Shown: positions 52,274 through 62,048, numbered from the stretch's first letter. The stretch is DNA of 64,000 bases from Oscillospiraceae bacterium (GCA_015067975.1 SVLK01000005.1:1-64000), one strand, 5' to 3'. Made by a program: numbers and translations. Notes: a model not told the origin generated them from the letters alone.

Positions 52274-54403
52274 TTATTCTTCGCTCTTGGGTTCGTCCTT
52301 GGAAGGAACGTCCACCGGAGCGTCTTCAGAGGGAGCGGCGCTCTTTTCCTCTGCCTCAAAGTCCGGCATGGGGATAGGCTCAGACACCATGGAGATGTGC
52401 TTGGCGGGAGCCTCGATCACATCGGGGGTGCTGGGGCGGAACAGTTTGGGTTCATCCTCGCGCTTAGCACCGTAATTGTCCACCAGCTCGGGGTCGCGAC
52501 CTTCGATGATGGCCATCATTTCCTGTCCGGTGATGGTTTCCTTTTTCAGCAGGTAGGCTGCGATCTTGTCCAGCAGCTCACGGTTTTCACGCAGGATCGC
52601 CTTGGCGTCTTCGTGGCACTGGCGGATCACGGCGATGGTAGCGCGGTCGGCGGCGGCATAAGTTTCCTGTGCGCAAGACATGGAGTAAGTGCCGTCCAGA
52701 TACTGGTTGTGCACCGTGCCCAACGCCATCATGTCGAACTCTTCGGTCATGCCGAAACGAGCCACCAGATTGCGGGCCAGTTCGGTGGCGCGCTCAATGT
52801 CGTTGGCGGCGCCGGAAGTCATGGTGTTGCACACCACTTCCTCGCTGGAACGACCGGCCAGCAGCGTGCGGATCTCGGCCAGAATATCCTCGCGGGACAT
52901 GAGGAATTTTTCCTCTTCCGGCAGATGCAGCGTGTAGCCCAGCGCGCCTTGCGTATGAGGTACGATAGTAATCTTGCTGACTGGCTGTGCATTCTTCTGC
53001 TTGGCAGCCACCAGCGCATGGCCCACTTCGTGGTATGCGATGATCTTCTTTTCTTCTTCAGTAATGACCGTGCCCTTCTTCTCAGAACCGGCGATGACCA
53101 CTTCAAAGGAGACCAGCAGGTCGTTCTGGTTCACGGCCTTGCGCCCCTTGCGCACGGCGCGCAGCGCAGCTTCGTTTACCAGATTGGCCAGGTCTGCACC
53201 TACGCAGCCGGCAGTGGCCTGTGCGATCTTGTTTAGATCCACATCTTCGGCCAGATGGATGTTGCGGGTATGCACCTGCAGTGTAGCCAAACGACCGGCC
53301 AGATTGGGACGGTCTACGGTGATGCGGCGGTCAAAACGGCCGGGACGCAGCAGCGCCTTGTCCAGCACCTCGGGGCGGTTGGTGGCACCCAGAACAATGA
53401 CGCCCTTGCTGGGGTCAAAACCGTCCAGCTCGGCCAGCAGCTGATTCAGCGTCTGCTCGCGCTCGTCATTGCCGCCAAAACGGCCGCCGTCACGGGTTTT
53501 GCCGATGGTGTCGATTTCGTCGATGAAGATAATGCAGGGAGCAACCTTGGAGGCTTCCTTAAACAGGTCGCGCACACGGCTGGCGCCCACGCCTACGAAC
53601 ATTTCCACAAAGTCAGAGCCGGAGATGGAGAAGAAGGGAACGCCTGCTTCGCCTGCCACGGCCTTGGCCAGCAGCGTCTTACCGGTACCGGGAGAGCCTA
53701 CCAGCAATGCACCCTTGGGAAGCCGTGCACCAATGGCGGTATATTTGCCGGGGTTGTGGAGGAAGTCGATGATCTCTTCCAACGACTCCTTGGCCTCATC
53801 CTGTCCGGCCACATCCTTGAAGGTGACACCGGTGGATTTTTCCATATACACCTTGGCGTTGGATTTGCCCACATTGCCGATGCCGCCCATGCCGCCGCCG
53901 CTCTTGGACATGATTTTCATCACCAGCATGAACAGACCCACCATCAGGATTACCGGCAGCACATAGGCCACCATCAGTTCCAGAATGGGACTCATGGGTG
54001 CTTGATAAGGCTCTGTATATTCTACCTTATGTTCCCGCAGCAGAGCGTATAGATCATCATCGCCCAGATCGGTGGTGAACAAAATTACCTGTTCTTTGTC
54101 GCTGTGGGTGTAGGCCTTGCCATCCTCATCGGTGTAGACATAGCCTTCCTCGGGGGTGGCGTACACAACGCCTGCTTCAAAAGTGACCTCGTCAATGCGG
54201 TCCTGCTCCACCAGCTGCCACAATTCGCTGTAAGCGATTTCGTGGCTGGAGGATTTGTTGGTAGCGTTGCCGGCATAGGCACCGAGGTAGTTGATGATGA
54301 CCGTCAGAACGACGGCCCATGCCACCAGTGTCAGTACACCCTTGAGGTTTTTGTTGTTTTTCTTATTGTTCTTGTTTTGGTTATTTTTGTTGTTGGGGTC
54401 CAT
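52274..54403 (-). CDS. ftsH: ATP-dependent zinc metalloprotease FtsH
   Basis: 709 residues. An Asn/Lys-rich N-tail, two membrane helices (about 22-42 and 145-166) flanking an extracytoplasmic domain, then the AAA domain (Walker A GSPGTGKT 236-243, Walker B IIFIDEID 291-298, [18 protein letters not shown]) and the M41 protease with HEVGH at 458-462. The C-terminus is acidic and Pro/Glu-rich. Degrades misfolded and regulatory membrane proteins. hpt/tilS are not adjacent, unlike in Bacillus. Confidence 0.96.
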   Translation of the reverse strand: MDPNNKNNQNKNNKKNNKNLKGVLTLVAWAVVLTVIINYLGAYAGNATNKSSSHEIAYSELWQLVEQDRIDEVTFEAGVVYATPEEGYVYTDEDGKAYTHSDKEQVILFTTDLGDDDLYALLREHKVEYTEPYQAPMSPILELMVAYVLPVILMVGLFMLVMKIMSKSGGGMGGIGNVGKSNAKVYMEKSTGVTFKDVAGQDEAKESLEEIIDFLHNPGKYTAIGARLPKGALLVGSPGTGKTLLAKAVAGEAGVPFFSISGSDFVEMFVGVGASRVRDLFKEASKVAPCIIFIDEIDTIGKTRDGGRFGGNDEREQTLNQLLAELDGFDPSKGVIVLGATNRPEVLDKALLRPGRFDRRITVDRPNLAGRLATLQVHTRNIHLAEDVDLNKIAQATAGCVGADLANLVNEAALRAVRKGRKAVNQNDLLVSFEVVIAGSEKKGTVITEEEKKIIAYHEVGHALVAAKQKNAQPVSKITIVPHTQGALGYTLHLPEEEKFLMSREDILAEIRTLLAGRSSEEVVCNTMTSGAANDIERATELARNLVARFGMTEEFDMMALGTVHNQYLDGTYSMSCAQETYAAADRATIAVIRQCHEDAKAILRENRELLDKIAAYLLKKETITGQEMMAIIEGRDPELVDNYGAKREDEPKLFRPSTPDVIEAPAKHISMVSEPIPMPDFEAEEKSAAPSEDAPVDVPSKDEPKSEE

Positions 54404-54423
54404 ATATGTCTCCTTCCGTAAAA

Positions 54424-54439
54424 CCGTCCTGCAGGACGG
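54424..54439. promoter_or_regulatory. Perfect 16-bp palindrome in the ftsH leader
   Basis: CCGTCCTGCAGGACGG lies between the ftsH -10 and its ribosome site (GGAAGGAG). It is not the CIRCE element. Could be an operator or an RNA hairpin. Confidence 0.5.
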
Positions 54440-54460
54440 GAAAAGATCTTATTTTGTGGC

Positions 54461-54489
54461 AGTATACCATAAATAATAAAAAGCCACAA
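54461..54489 (-). promoter_or_regulatory. Promoter of ftsH
   Basis: Minus strand TTGTGG (54489-54484), 17 bases, TATACT (54466-54461). Confidence 0.65.
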
Positions 54490-54533
54490 GTCGCGTCATA
54501 TCGGATTTTCTGTAAAATTTCTATGAATGGTGC

Positions 54534-54562
54534 TTTATCTTACCTGTGGGATATGCTATACT
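54534..54562 (+). promoter_or_regulatory. Promoter of rlmB unit
   Basis: TTTATC (54534-54539), 17 bases, TATACT (54557-54562); the -35 is weak but the -10 is extended (TGCTATACT). Confidence 0.55.
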
Positions 54563-54611
54563 AAAAAAATCCCGAAAAGAGCATCTGCTATACAGATTTG
54601 AGGAAAATAAT

Positions 54612-55385
54612 ATGAGAGAAAACGAAACGAAGAAAACTTTACCCGAGGCCGAAGCCGATGGATTGATCGAAGGCCGCAATGCGGTCATTGAAGCGCTGCG
54701 CAGCGGCACTGCTATTGACAAGATTTATCTGGCCAAGGGTGAAACGGATAAAACGCTGGGACATATTGCCTCCAAGGCTCGTGCTGCCGGTATCGTAGTG
54801 GTGGAGGCTGATCGCCGTAAGCTGGACAACATGAGCCGTACGCATTCCCATCAGGGTGTCATCGCATTAGCCGCACTGCGGGAATATGTGTCGGTGGAAT
54901 CGCTGCTGGAAAACGCCGCTGCCAAGGGTGAAGCTCCGTTGCTGGTGGTCTGTGATGAGATCTCCGACCCCCACAATCTGGGGGCTATCCTGCGTACGGC
55001 CGAATGCGCCGGCGCCCATGGTGTCATCATTCCCAAGCGCCGCAGTGCAGGACTGACTGCGATTGTAGCAAAAACTTCTGCCGGAGCTGTCAGCTATATG
55101 CCGGTGGCCCGTGTACCAAATATCCCCAGCTTGCTGAAAGATTTGAAAAAACAGGGCATCTGGGTGTTCGGTACGGCAGCCGACGGCAATACCACGCTGT
55201 ATAATGCCGATTTGAAGGGCCCTGCCGCCATTGTCATCGGCAGCGAGGGCAGCGGGATGAGCCGTCTGGTCAGTGAAAACTGCGATTTCTTAGTCAGTAT
55301 TCCCATGAAGGGCAAGATTTCTTCGCTGAACGCATCGGCCGCAGCAGCAATTTTGCTGTATGAGGCGGTACGCCAGCGTAGCTAA
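54612..55385 (+). CDS. rlmB: TrmH/SpoU-family 23S rRNA 2'-O-methyltransferase (RlmB type)
   Basis: 257 residues from ATG 54612. N-terminal RNA-binding domain (IEGRNAVIEALRSG), then the SPOUT knot: ISDPHNLGAILRTAECAGAHG (motif 1 with Asn/Arg), AIVIGSEGSGMSRLV (motif 2) and IPMKGKISSLNASAAAAILLY (motif 3). Family members methylate G2251 of 23S rRNA. It is 17 bases upstream of the degenerate P-type ATPase gene and probably co-transcribed with it. Confidence 0.9.
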   Translation: MRENETKKTLPEAEADGLIEGRNAVIEALRSGTAIDKIYLAKGETDKTLGHIASKARAAGIVVVEADRRKLDNMSRTHSHQGVIALAALREYVSVESLLENAAAKGEAPLLVVCDEISDPHNLGAILRTAECAGAHGVIIPKRRSAGLTAIVAKTSAGAVSYMPVARVPNIPSLLKDLKKQGIWVFGTAADGNTTLYNADLKGPAAIVIGSEGSGMSRLVSENCDFLVSIPMKGKISSLNASAAAAILLYEAVRQRS

Positions 55386-55402
55386 CGGAACAAAGGAATT
55401 TC

Positions 55403-57571
55403 ATGAGCGAACGTCACGACGATATTGCGGATATGCTGTCGGAAACAAAACGCCTGTTGGGTGATTTGAAAACACCGGAGGGCGAGGAGTTTTCGTTGGA
55501 TAACATTCTGGCTGAATACGGTCAGGGTGCGGCGGAGCCTGCCCAAAAAGAAGCAGACGTTGTGAAAGAAGAACTGCCGGAGGTAGAACTGCCGGTACCT
55601 GTCTCGCCGGTGCAGCCGGAGCTGCCGAAACCGAAACGGGAAAAGGTGCTGCAGTTTCCCCGCATGTTCGCCAACAGGGAAGAAAGTAGCGAACCTGCGC
55701 CTGTCGAAGAGGAACAGGAAGCTGTGACGGAAGAGCCGGTGAAAGAGATGCAGCAAGAAGTCTCGCTGGAAGAACTGCTGTCGCGCACGGTGCAATCGGC
55801 GTTGGAGGAGCAGGACGACGAACTGCTGGACGAACCGCTTCCCCTCAAGGAGCGTCTCGGCGCATGGGGAACAAAAATTGGTGAGCGGCTGCGGCCTCTG
55901 CTGGATTTGCGTGTGCAGCGCCGCCATGTACAGGAGGATGAAACGCCGGAACCGGAGATGGAGCAGGCGGCCAAAGAAGCCAAGCGGCTTTGCCGGCGGC
56001 TATACAGACAGTGGATGTTTACTGCTGTTCCTGCGGTGCTGCTGGCGGTCGTCAGCATTTTTGATACAGGATGGCCACAGTTGTTTCCGGTGATTTGGTT
56101 TGAAAATGCTGCGGTACGCTGCGGTACTGTTGGCGGATTACTGTTGCTGACTTGCGTGTTGGCTTTCCCGGTGTGGAAAGAGGCGGTCAGTGAGCTGAAA
56201 CGCAGCCACTTTACCTGTGATGTCGCTGCGGCTCTGCCGGTGGTGGCGGTGCTGGGCGACTGTGTGTACAGCACCGTTGTAAAAGATGCCTCTTATCTGC
56301 CGCTGGCAGCTCCTGCAGCTCTGCTGGTGTGGCTGTGTCTGGGCGGACGGCTGTGTGCCGCTACTGCCGCCTATGATGCGTACCGACTGGCGGATATGGG
56401 CGGCCGGCCGCCCTATGCCGTGGCAGTAACTGCCGCCGGCGCCTGTAAGCAGCGTGGTAAACTGCAAGGCTTTTATCATATTTCACGGCAAGAAGATCCC
56501 TCACGCCGCATTCAGCATTTGGCATTGCCGCTGCTGCTGGGGGCGGCCACGGTGCTCACCGGCGTGGTATGCATCGGCAGGGAACGTGTCGATGAGTTCT
56601 TCCGTGTCTGGTCGGCCTTGCTGACGGCTTCTGTGCCGCTGGGACTTCCGTTATGCGGTACGCTGCCTCTGCGAAACTTGAACCGTCGGCTGAGCCATAG
56701 CGGCTGCGCAGTGGCCGGTTACGCCGGCGCACGGGCGGCGGGTGGCGGAAAGCGCATGGTGCTGACCGATCAGGATCTCTTTCCACCGGGAACTGTCAGC
56801 TTGAACGGGCTGAAGACCTACGGTGAGGAGATCGGCAAAGTGGTGTCCTATGCGGCCACGGTGACCCGAGCTGCAGGCAGCCCGCTGGAGGGCGTGTTTG
56901 AACAGCTGCTGGCCAGTGAGGGCGGCGGGCGCCGCCGTCTGGATGATCTGCACTTTTATGAAGAGGGCGGCGTTGGCGGTACGATCCGCGGCGAAACGGT
57001 GATCATGGGCAGCGCCTACTTTATGAAGAAGATGCACGTCACGCTGCCTCGTGATTTGAAGGTAAAGACGGGTGTCTTTTTGGCAGTGGACGGACAGCTG
57101 GTGGCGATTTTCGCCATTAAGTATCAACCTTCCCGTAATGTGGAGTGGGCACTGCGTGCACTGCGCCGCAGCCGTACCGTACCGGTGCTGGCGGTGCGTA
57201 GCAGCAACATTACGCCGGGTCTCCTCAAACGCAAGTTTTCTGTGGATGCCAAGCCGCTTTATCCCAATGTTTCCACCCGTTTGGCCCTGTCCGACCTGTG
57301 TAAAGAACAGGCGGAGTGCGCCAACGCGCTGATTTACCGGGAAGGCTTGATGCCCTTTGCCGAAACGGTGATCGGCAGCCGCCGCTGCTGCCGGATGGTG
57401 CGCTGGGCGACCGCGCTTTGCTGGCTGGGAAGTCTGTGCGGTTTGTGGCTGAGCTACTATTTAACTAATCTGGCAGCTTACGATGCACTCAATGCCGGTT
57501 ATCTGCTGGTGTTTACGCTGCTGTGGCTGCTGCCGACAGTACTGTTGGCGGACTTAACAAGGAGATATTAA
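55403..57571 (+). CDS. Degenerate P-type ATPase-like membrane protein
   Basis: 722 residues. Residues 1-195 are an acidic, Pro/Glu-rich cytoplasmic extension. Membrane helices fall at about 203-225, 235-260, 270-320 (two), 375-395 and 405-430. Then comes a P-domain-like region: MVLTDQDLFPPGTVSLNG (from residue 452) occupies the place of the DKTGTLT phosphorylation loop, GGTIRGETVIMGSAYFMKK resembles the N-domain end, and FLAVDGQLVAIFAIKYQPSR plus ALRALRRSRTVPVLAVRSSN resemble the hinge before the usual GDGxND, which is absent. Two helices close the chain (about 655-715). No TGE loop seen. A pump that lost catalysis, or a new regulator; family relation is inference. Confidence 0.7.
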   Translation: MSERHDDIADMLSETKRLLGDLKTPEGEEFSLDNILAEYGQGAAEPAQKEADVVKEELPEVELPVPVSPVQPELPKPKREKVLQFPRMFANREESSEPAPVEEEQEAVTEEPVKEMQQEVSLEELLSRTVQSALEEQDDELLDEPLPLKERLGAWGTKIGERLRPLLDLRVQRRHVQEDETPEPEMEQAAKEAKRLCRRLYRQWMFTAVPAVLLAVVSIFDTGWPQLFPVIWFENAAVRCGTVGGLLLLTCVLAFPVWKEAVSELKRSHFTCDVAAALPVVAVLGDCVYSTVVKDASYLPLAAPAALLVWLCLGGRLCAATAAYDAYRLADMGGRPPYAVAVTAAGACKQRGKLQGFYHISRQEDPSRRIQHLALPLLLGAATVLTGVVCIGRERVDEFFRVWSALLTASVPLGLPLCGTLPLRNLNRRLSHSGCAVAGYAGARAAGGGKRMVLTDQDLFPPGTVSLNGLKTYGEEIGKVVSYAATVTRAAGSPLEGVFEQLLASEGGGRRRLDDLHFYEEGGVGGTIRGETVIMGSAYFMKKMHVTLPRDLKVKTGVFLAVDGQLVAIFAIKYQPSRNVEWALRALRRSRTVPVLAVRSSNITPGLLKRKFSVDAKPLYPNVSTRLALSDLCKEQAECANALIYREGLMPFAETVIGSRRCCRMVRWATALCWLGSLCGLWLSYYLTNLAAYDALNAGYLLVFTLLWLLPTVLLADLTRRY

Positions 57572-57601
57572 AAAAGAGGACGCGGAAGCGTCCTCTTTTT
57601 T
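57571..57601 (+). terminator. Terminator of rlmB/P-type-like unit
   Basis: 13-bp stem AAAAAGAGGACGC, loop GGAA, T-rich tail. Confidence 0.9.
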
Positions 57602-57706
57602 GCGAAAAGTTCTGAGAATTGAGCATTTAAACAATTTAGTAAACAATATCAACGAAAAATGTAATTGTCAATGTGGGGAAAGGGAGTAGAATCAAAGGAG
57701 GGAAGT

Positions 57707-57790
57707 ATGACCGGAAAGTTTGTATTTACGTTGTCCGAAAGGACAGGGAAGGCGGCAGAATATGAATTTAAAGGAATATGCATCATTTGA
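57707..57790 (+). CDS. 27-residue upstream ORF overlapping the amidase start
   Basis: ATG 57707 follows a very strong ribosome site (AAAGGAGGG at 57695-57703), far better than that of the amidase. It encodes [20 protein letters not shown] then FKGICII and stops at 57788-57790, 26 bases inside the amidase frame. This looks like a leader peptide whose translation delivers ribosomes to the amidase start by coupling. A frameshifted alternative amidase N-terminus is another reading. Confidence 0.5.
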   Translation: MTGKFVFTLSERTGKAAEYEFKGICII

Positions 57791-59204
57791 CGCTACCGGA
57801 CTGGCACAGCTTGTCCGAAAAAAGGAAATTTCGCCGATGGAACTGTTAGATATATCTCTGGCGGCGATAGAGCAGGTGAATGGTAAATTGAATGCCGTGG
57901 TGGACGATACACGCGATTATGCACTGCAGCAGATTCGCGCCGGCATTGATTTGTCCGCGCCGTTTTGCGGTGTACCCATGGCCATCAAAGACTGCGGCGG
58001 ATTCTCTTCGCAGATTCGTGCTACGGTAGGAACAAGATTGTCAGGTGATGGTGTTTATGCGGCAAAGGACGCCACGCTGCTGCAGCGGTTTAAAAGGGCG
58101 GGCGCACTGATCGTAGCCACATCGACCACATCGGAATTCTGCATCGATTCCTCCACGGAAACGCTGCGCCACGGTGCCACGCATAACCCGTGGCATTTGG
58201 ATTATTCTGTGGGTGGCAGCAGCGGTGGTGCTGCGGCATTGGTAGCATCCGGCGCACTGCCCTTTGCTCATGGCAGCGATGGCGGCGGATCGATTCGGAT
58301 TCCGGCCTCTATGTGCGGCATTATCGGCTTCAAACCGTCCCGCTTTCGCGTTCCGGTGGGGCCTGTCAGCTGGGATCCGGGTGTGGTGGCTCATTTTGCG
58401 CTGACACGCAGTGTCCGCGATGCAGCCGCCTTGCTGGACGCAGTGGAAGGTCCTGACCCTGGGTATTACGGCACCTTTGCTCCGGATGCGCAGCGTCATC
58501 TGCAGGCCATACAACAGCCGCCGCGGAAACTGCGGATTGCCTATATGCTGCACACACCGTATGGAACGCCTTTTTATGATGAAGAGTGTATTACCGCGGT
58601 GTTGAGAACGGTGGAGGTGCTGCGTGCGCTGGGGCACGAGTGCGAAGAAGCCTATCCGGAAATTTCCCCGGCCTATCAGGAAGCTAGGATCCATAGCATG
58701 TGCGACAGTATTGCCATCACGCTGGAAAATATGGCAAAGGAGACCGGACTTCCCATTGATGAGACGACTGTGGAACCGCTGGTCTATAAAACTTATCTGC
58801 AATCCAGGCGCCGTACCGGGCTGGATGTGTTCCGTTCGCAAGCGGAAATGGCGAAGGCGGCGCGCTCTGTGGGACAGTTTTTCTGCAACTACGACATCCT
58901 GCTCAGCCCCACCATGGGGCGAATCGAGCGGCGGTTAGGCACGCTGAACGGCGTGGTCAACGCGGAGATCTCAGCCGAAGAATGGGCAAGACGGAGACAG
59001 GATTATGCCTGCATCACGCCGCTGGCCAATATTGCGGGACTGCCGTCTGTCTCGCTGCCGCTTTACAGAAACCAGCACGGTATGCCTTTGGGCATCGAAT
59101 TGGACAGCGCGGTAGACAACGACCAACTGGTGCTGCAGCTGGCGGCACAGCTGGAGAAGACAGAGCTTTGGATCACGGGAAAACCCGCCATATACGTAAA
59201 GTAA
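57762..59204 (+). CDS. Amidase signature family hydrolase
   Basis: 480 residues. Catalytic triad of the amidase signature family: Lys76 in [11 protein letters not shown], cis-Ser in the [15 protein letters not shown] loop (153/154) and nucleophile Ser177 in [13 protein letters not shown]. GatA, the tRNA amidotransferase subunit, shares this fold, but there is no gatB/gatC neighbour and the sequence diverges, so a free amidase is likelier. ATG 57762 has a weak ribosome site; see the overlapping upstream ORF. Confidence 0.9.
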   Translation: MNLKEYASFDATGLAQLVRKKEISPMELLDISLAAIEQVNGKLNAVVDDTRDYALQQIRAGIDLSAPFCGVPMAIKDCGGFSSQIRATVGTRLSGDGVYAAKDATLLQRFKRAGALIVATSTTSEFCIDSSTETLRHGATHNPWHLDYSVGGSSGGAAALVASGALPFAHGSDGGGSIRIPASMCGIIGFKPSRFRVPVGPVSWDPGVVAHFALTRSVRDAAALLDAVEGPDPGYYGTFAPDAQRHLQAIQQPPRKLRIAYMLHTPYGTPFYDEECITAVLRTVEVLRALGHECEEAYPEISPAYQEARIHSMCDSIAITLENMAKETGLPIDETTVEPLVYKTYLQSRRRTGLDVFRSQAEMAKAARSVGQFFCNYDILLSPTMGRIERRLGTLNGVVNAEISAEEWARRRQDYACITPLANIAGLPSVSLPLYRNQHGMPLGIELDSAVDNDQLVLQLAAQLEKTELWITGKPAIYVK

Positions 59205-59220
59205 AGCGTGAATCAAAATA

Positions 59221-59248
59221 AAAGAGGACGCGCGGCGTCCTCTTTTTT
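59221..59248 (+). terminator. Terminator of amidase
   Basis: AAAGAGGACGC/GCGTCCTCTTT stem with T tail; the arm is the same AGAGGACGC as in the terminator at 57571-57601. Confidence 0.88.
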
Positions 59249-59302
59249 AACGTCAAAAAGGGATTGTGTGTAAATTTCGCTGAAATTTTAAGAAAAAGAT
59301 GG

Positions 59303-59331
59303 TTGTCAGGTCAGCAAAAATATTATATAAT
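59303..59331 (+). promoter_or_regulatory. Promoter of the EF-G paralogue
   Basis: TTGTCA (59303-59308), 17 bases, TATAAT (59326-59331). Confidence 0.75.
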
Positions 59332-59395
59332 CCGATTATTGAGCGATTTGCACGCTGCATTGCGTGCTTCACAAAACGAAGGGAGAAAACTGTAT

Positions 59396-61459
59396 ATGAC
59401 TGCCAACGACATTCGTAATATCTGCCTGCTGGGCCATGGTGGCTCCGGCAAGACCTCTCTGGTCGAGCAGATGCTCTTTATGACGAAGGGTACCGACCGT
59501 CTGGGCAAGCCTGCTGACGGCAACACCACCTGCGACTATGACGCTGAAGAAATCAAGCGCCAGATTTCCATTTCCCTGGCCTTTGCCCCTGTGAATTACA
59601 AGGGTGTGAAGATCAACGCCATGGACGCTCCCGGTAACTTTGACTTCTCCGGCGAAGCGATCTCCGCCATCCGCGCTGCTGAGTGCGCTGTGCTGGTGGG
59701 TGCTGCCAAGGATGGTCTGTCCGTGGGTATGGAGCGTACCTGGAAGATGCTGGGCAAGAAGCCCCGCATGATCTTCATCAACCGTACCGATGAAGATAAC
59801 AGCGATTATACTACTTGCCTGGAGAACATCAAGGGCAAGTTTGGTCAGGCCATTGCTCCCATCGTTGTCCCCGTACTGGACGGCAACAAGAAGGTCACCG
59901 CAATCGTGGACCTGCTGCACAATAAGGCCTACGAGGTCAAGGGCGGCAAGGCTACCGAGTGCGCGATCCCCGGCGATCTGGCTGACGAAGTGGAAACCCT
60001 GCGTGCTGAGCTGATGGAAGCCGCCGCCGGTGCTGACGAGGAGCTGATGGAGAAGTTCTTCGACACCATGGAGCTGACCGACGCTGAAATGGCCAAGGGT
60101 CTGAAGATCGGTGTGCGTGACGGTAGTGTCTGCCCCGTGCTGTGCGGCAGCGCTGTGACCGGCCTGGGCGTGGATATGCTGATGCAGACCATCGTTGATC
60201 TGGTTCCTGTTGCTACCGATATGCCCGCTGAGTCCGCTATGGACGATGACGATAAGGCGATCGAGGTTGCTTATGATCCCAATGGCGCTACCGCTGCCAT
60301 CGTGTTCAAGACCATCTCCGACCAGTACGGCAAGTACTCCATGGTCAAGGTCGTTCGCGGTAAGATCACCGGCGATATGGCTCTGTACAACCCCACCACC
60401 GGCAACACCGAAAAGCTGGGTCGTCTGTACATCATGAAGGGCAAGAAGACCGAGGAGACCAAGGAAATCTGCTGCGGCGATATCGCTGCCATCGGCAAGA
60501 TGGATAAGGTTAAGACCGGTGATACTCTGTGCGATGCCAAGAATATCGTCAAGCTGCAGGGCATGAGCTATGCCAAGCCTTGCTACAGCCGCGCCATCTC
60601 CCCCAAGGTCAAGCAGGAGATTGAGAAGCTGGGTGCCGGCCTGCACAAGCTGAACGAAGAAGATCCCACCTTTACCGTCGTCAACAACGCCGAGACTCAC
60701 CAGACCGTGATCTCCGGCGCCGGCGATATCCAGATCGACATCCTGTGCGCTAAGCTGAAGAGCCGTTTCGGCGTAGACAGCGAACTGAGCGCTCCCCGCG
60801 TTGCTTACCGCGAGAAGATCCGCTCCACCGTGCGCAAGCAGGGTCGCTATAAGAAGCAGACCGGCGGCAGCGGCCAGTTCGGTGATGTTCATATCATCTT
60901 CGAGCCTCAGGCTGAGCAGGAAGAGATGATCTTCGAAGAGAACGTGTTCGGCGGCTCCGTGCCCAAGAACTTCTTCCCCGCTGTTGAAAAGGGTCTGCGT
61001 GAGAGCTGCCTGCACGGCGTGCTGGCCGGCTATCCCGTGGTGTTCCTGAAGGCCACGCTGGTGGACGGTTCTTACCACCCCGTTGACTCTTCCGAAATCG
61101 CCTTTAAGCTGGCGGCAGGTCTGGCCTTCAAGGCCGCTCTGCCCGAGGCCAAGCCCGTGCTGATGGAGCCCATCGGCGAGCTGAAGGTCACCATCCCCGA
61201 TAACTATCTGGGCGACGTGATGGGCGATCTGAATAAGCGTCGCGGCCGCGTGATGGGCATGGATCCCACCGGCGACGGCGAGCAGGTGCTGACCGCTGAA
61301 GTCCCCATGGCCGAGATGATGAGCTATGCCATCGATCTGCGCTCCATGACTCAGTCCCGCGGTACCTTCACTTTCGACTTTGTTCGCTACGAGGATTGCC
61401 CCGGTGCGGCTCAGGAGAAGGCCATTGCTGAGGCCAAGGCTCTGGCCGAGGCTGAATAA
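59396..61459 (+). CDS. Elongation factor G paralogue (FusA2-like), catalytic His missing
   Basis: 687 residues from ATG 59396. All five EF-G domains are recognisable: G domain with G1 GHGGSGKTSL (13-22), domain II (ATAAIVFKTISDQYGKYSMVKV), domain III, domain IV (YREKIRSTVRKQGRYKKQTGGSGQFGDV) and domain V (EPIGELKVTIPDNYLGDVMGDLNKRRGRVMGM). G3 is DAPGNFDF: the universal EF-G His of DTPGHVDF is Asn81. G4 is NRTD rather than NKMD. Optimal-looking codons (GCT, CTG, AAG, GAG) suggest high expression. Either a slow GTPase or a specialised ribosome factor; canonical fusA is presumably elsewhere. Confidence 0.88.
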   Translation: MTANDIRNICLLGHGGSGKTSLVEQMLFMTKGTDRLGKPADGNTTCDYDAEEIKRQISISLAFAPVNYKGVKINAMDAPGNFDFSGEAISAIRAAECAVLVGAAKDGLSVGMERTWKMLGKKPRMIFINRTDEDNSDYTTCLENIKGKFGQAIAPIVVPVLDGNKKVTAIVDLLHNKAYEVKGGKATECAIPGDLADEVETLRAELMEAAAGADEELMEKFFDTMELTDAEMAKGLKIGVRDGSVCPVLCGSAVTGLGVDMLMQTIVDLVPVATDMPAESAMDDDDKAIEVAYDPNGATAAIVFKTISDQYGKYSMVKVVRGKITGDMALYNPTTGNTEKLGRLYIMKGKKTEETKEICCGDIAAIGKMDKVKTGDTLCDAKNIVKLQGMSYAKPCYSRAISPKVKQEIEKLGAGLHKLNEEDPTFTVVNNAETHQTVISGAGDIQIDILCAKLKSRFGVDSELSAPRVAYREKIRSTVRKQGRYKKQTGGSGQFGDVHIIFEPQAEQEEMIFEENVFGGSVPKNFFPAVEKGLRESCLHGVLAGYPVVFLKATLVDGSYHPVDSSEIAFKLAAGLAFKAALPEAKPVLMEPIGELKVTIPDNYLGDVMGDLNKRRGRVMGMDPTGDGEQVLTAEVPMAEMMSYAIDLRSMTQSRGTFTFDFVRYEDCPGAAQEKAIAEAKALAEAE

Positions 61460-61480
61460 GCTTACCTTATTTATAAAGGA

Positions 61481-61511
61481 CCCCGAACCAATTGGTTCGG
61501 GGGCTTTTTTT
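61481..61511 (+). terminator. Terminator of EF-G paralogue
   Basis: CCCCGAACC/GGTTCGGGG stem followed by GCTTTTTTT. Confidence 0.9.
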
Positions 61512-61548
61512 ACCTTCAAAAAATTTTTGAAAAATTTCAAAAAAACTC

Positions 61549-61606
61549 TTTACAAATGCTGATCCATATGCTACTATACAAATGCAAACAATAATCATTA
61601 TCATTA
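61549..61606 (+). promoter_or_regulatory. Promoter and Fur/PerR-like box of perR
   Basis: TTTACA (61549-61554), 17 bases, TACTAT (61572-61577). About 14 bases after the -10 comes ATAATCATTATCATTA (61591-61606), a Fur-superfamily box of PerR/Fur type, suggesting autoregulation. Confidence 0.7.
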
Positions 61607-61622
61607 AGGAACGAGGTGGTAT

Positions 61623-61994
61623 ATGGAAAAGGCGAGAAGACACAGTCCTAAGCGGGAAGCAATCCTCGATTGTATCCGCTCGACCCACAGCCATCCGGCT
61701 GCGGAATGGGTCTATGCTCAGCTCAAGCCCACCATCCCCGATTTGTCGCTGGCCACGGTGTACCGCAATCTGGCGCAGTTCCGAAAGGACGGTACCATAC
61801 AGGTCATTGGCAATGTGAATGGAGAGGAGCGATATGATGCTGATCTTTCACCTCACAGTCACTTCATCTGCCGCAGCTGCGGCAAGGTGGCAGATCTTCC
61901 CTATAGTGAAATAGATATGCCGGACACCTCCGGTGTAGGGAAGATGGAATCGTGCAGCGTGACTTTCTACGGCTGCTGCAACGAATGCCTGTAA
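61623..61994 (+). CDS. perR: Fur-family repressor, PerR-like
   Basis: 123 residues, slightly short. Winged helix (SPKREAILDCIRSTHSHPAAEWVY, LSLATVYRNLAQFRKDGTI), then HSHFICRSCGKVADL and CCNECL with the two CxxC pairs of the structural zinc. The regulatory His/Asp pattern (HSH, YDADLSPH) fits PerR, which senses peroxide through Fe-catalysed His oxidation. Location before rubrerythrin and ferritin supports a peroxide/iron role; Fur is the alternative. Confidence 0.88.
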   Translation: MEKARRHSPKREAILDCIRSTHSHPAAEWVYAQLKPTIPDLSLATVYRNLAQFRKDGTIQVIGNVNGEERYDADLSPHSHFICRSCGKVADLPYSEIDMPDTSGVGKMESCSVTFYGCCNECL

Positions 61995-62048
61995 GGCAAC
62001 ATAAGTAATCTACTCCCGTCCGGTGAAGGCGGGAAACTAAAATAAAAA

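Noticed and set aside
59369..61540. 723-codon antisense frame over the EF-G paralogue
   Set aside because: Codon-usage shadow of a highly biased gene; no recognisable product.
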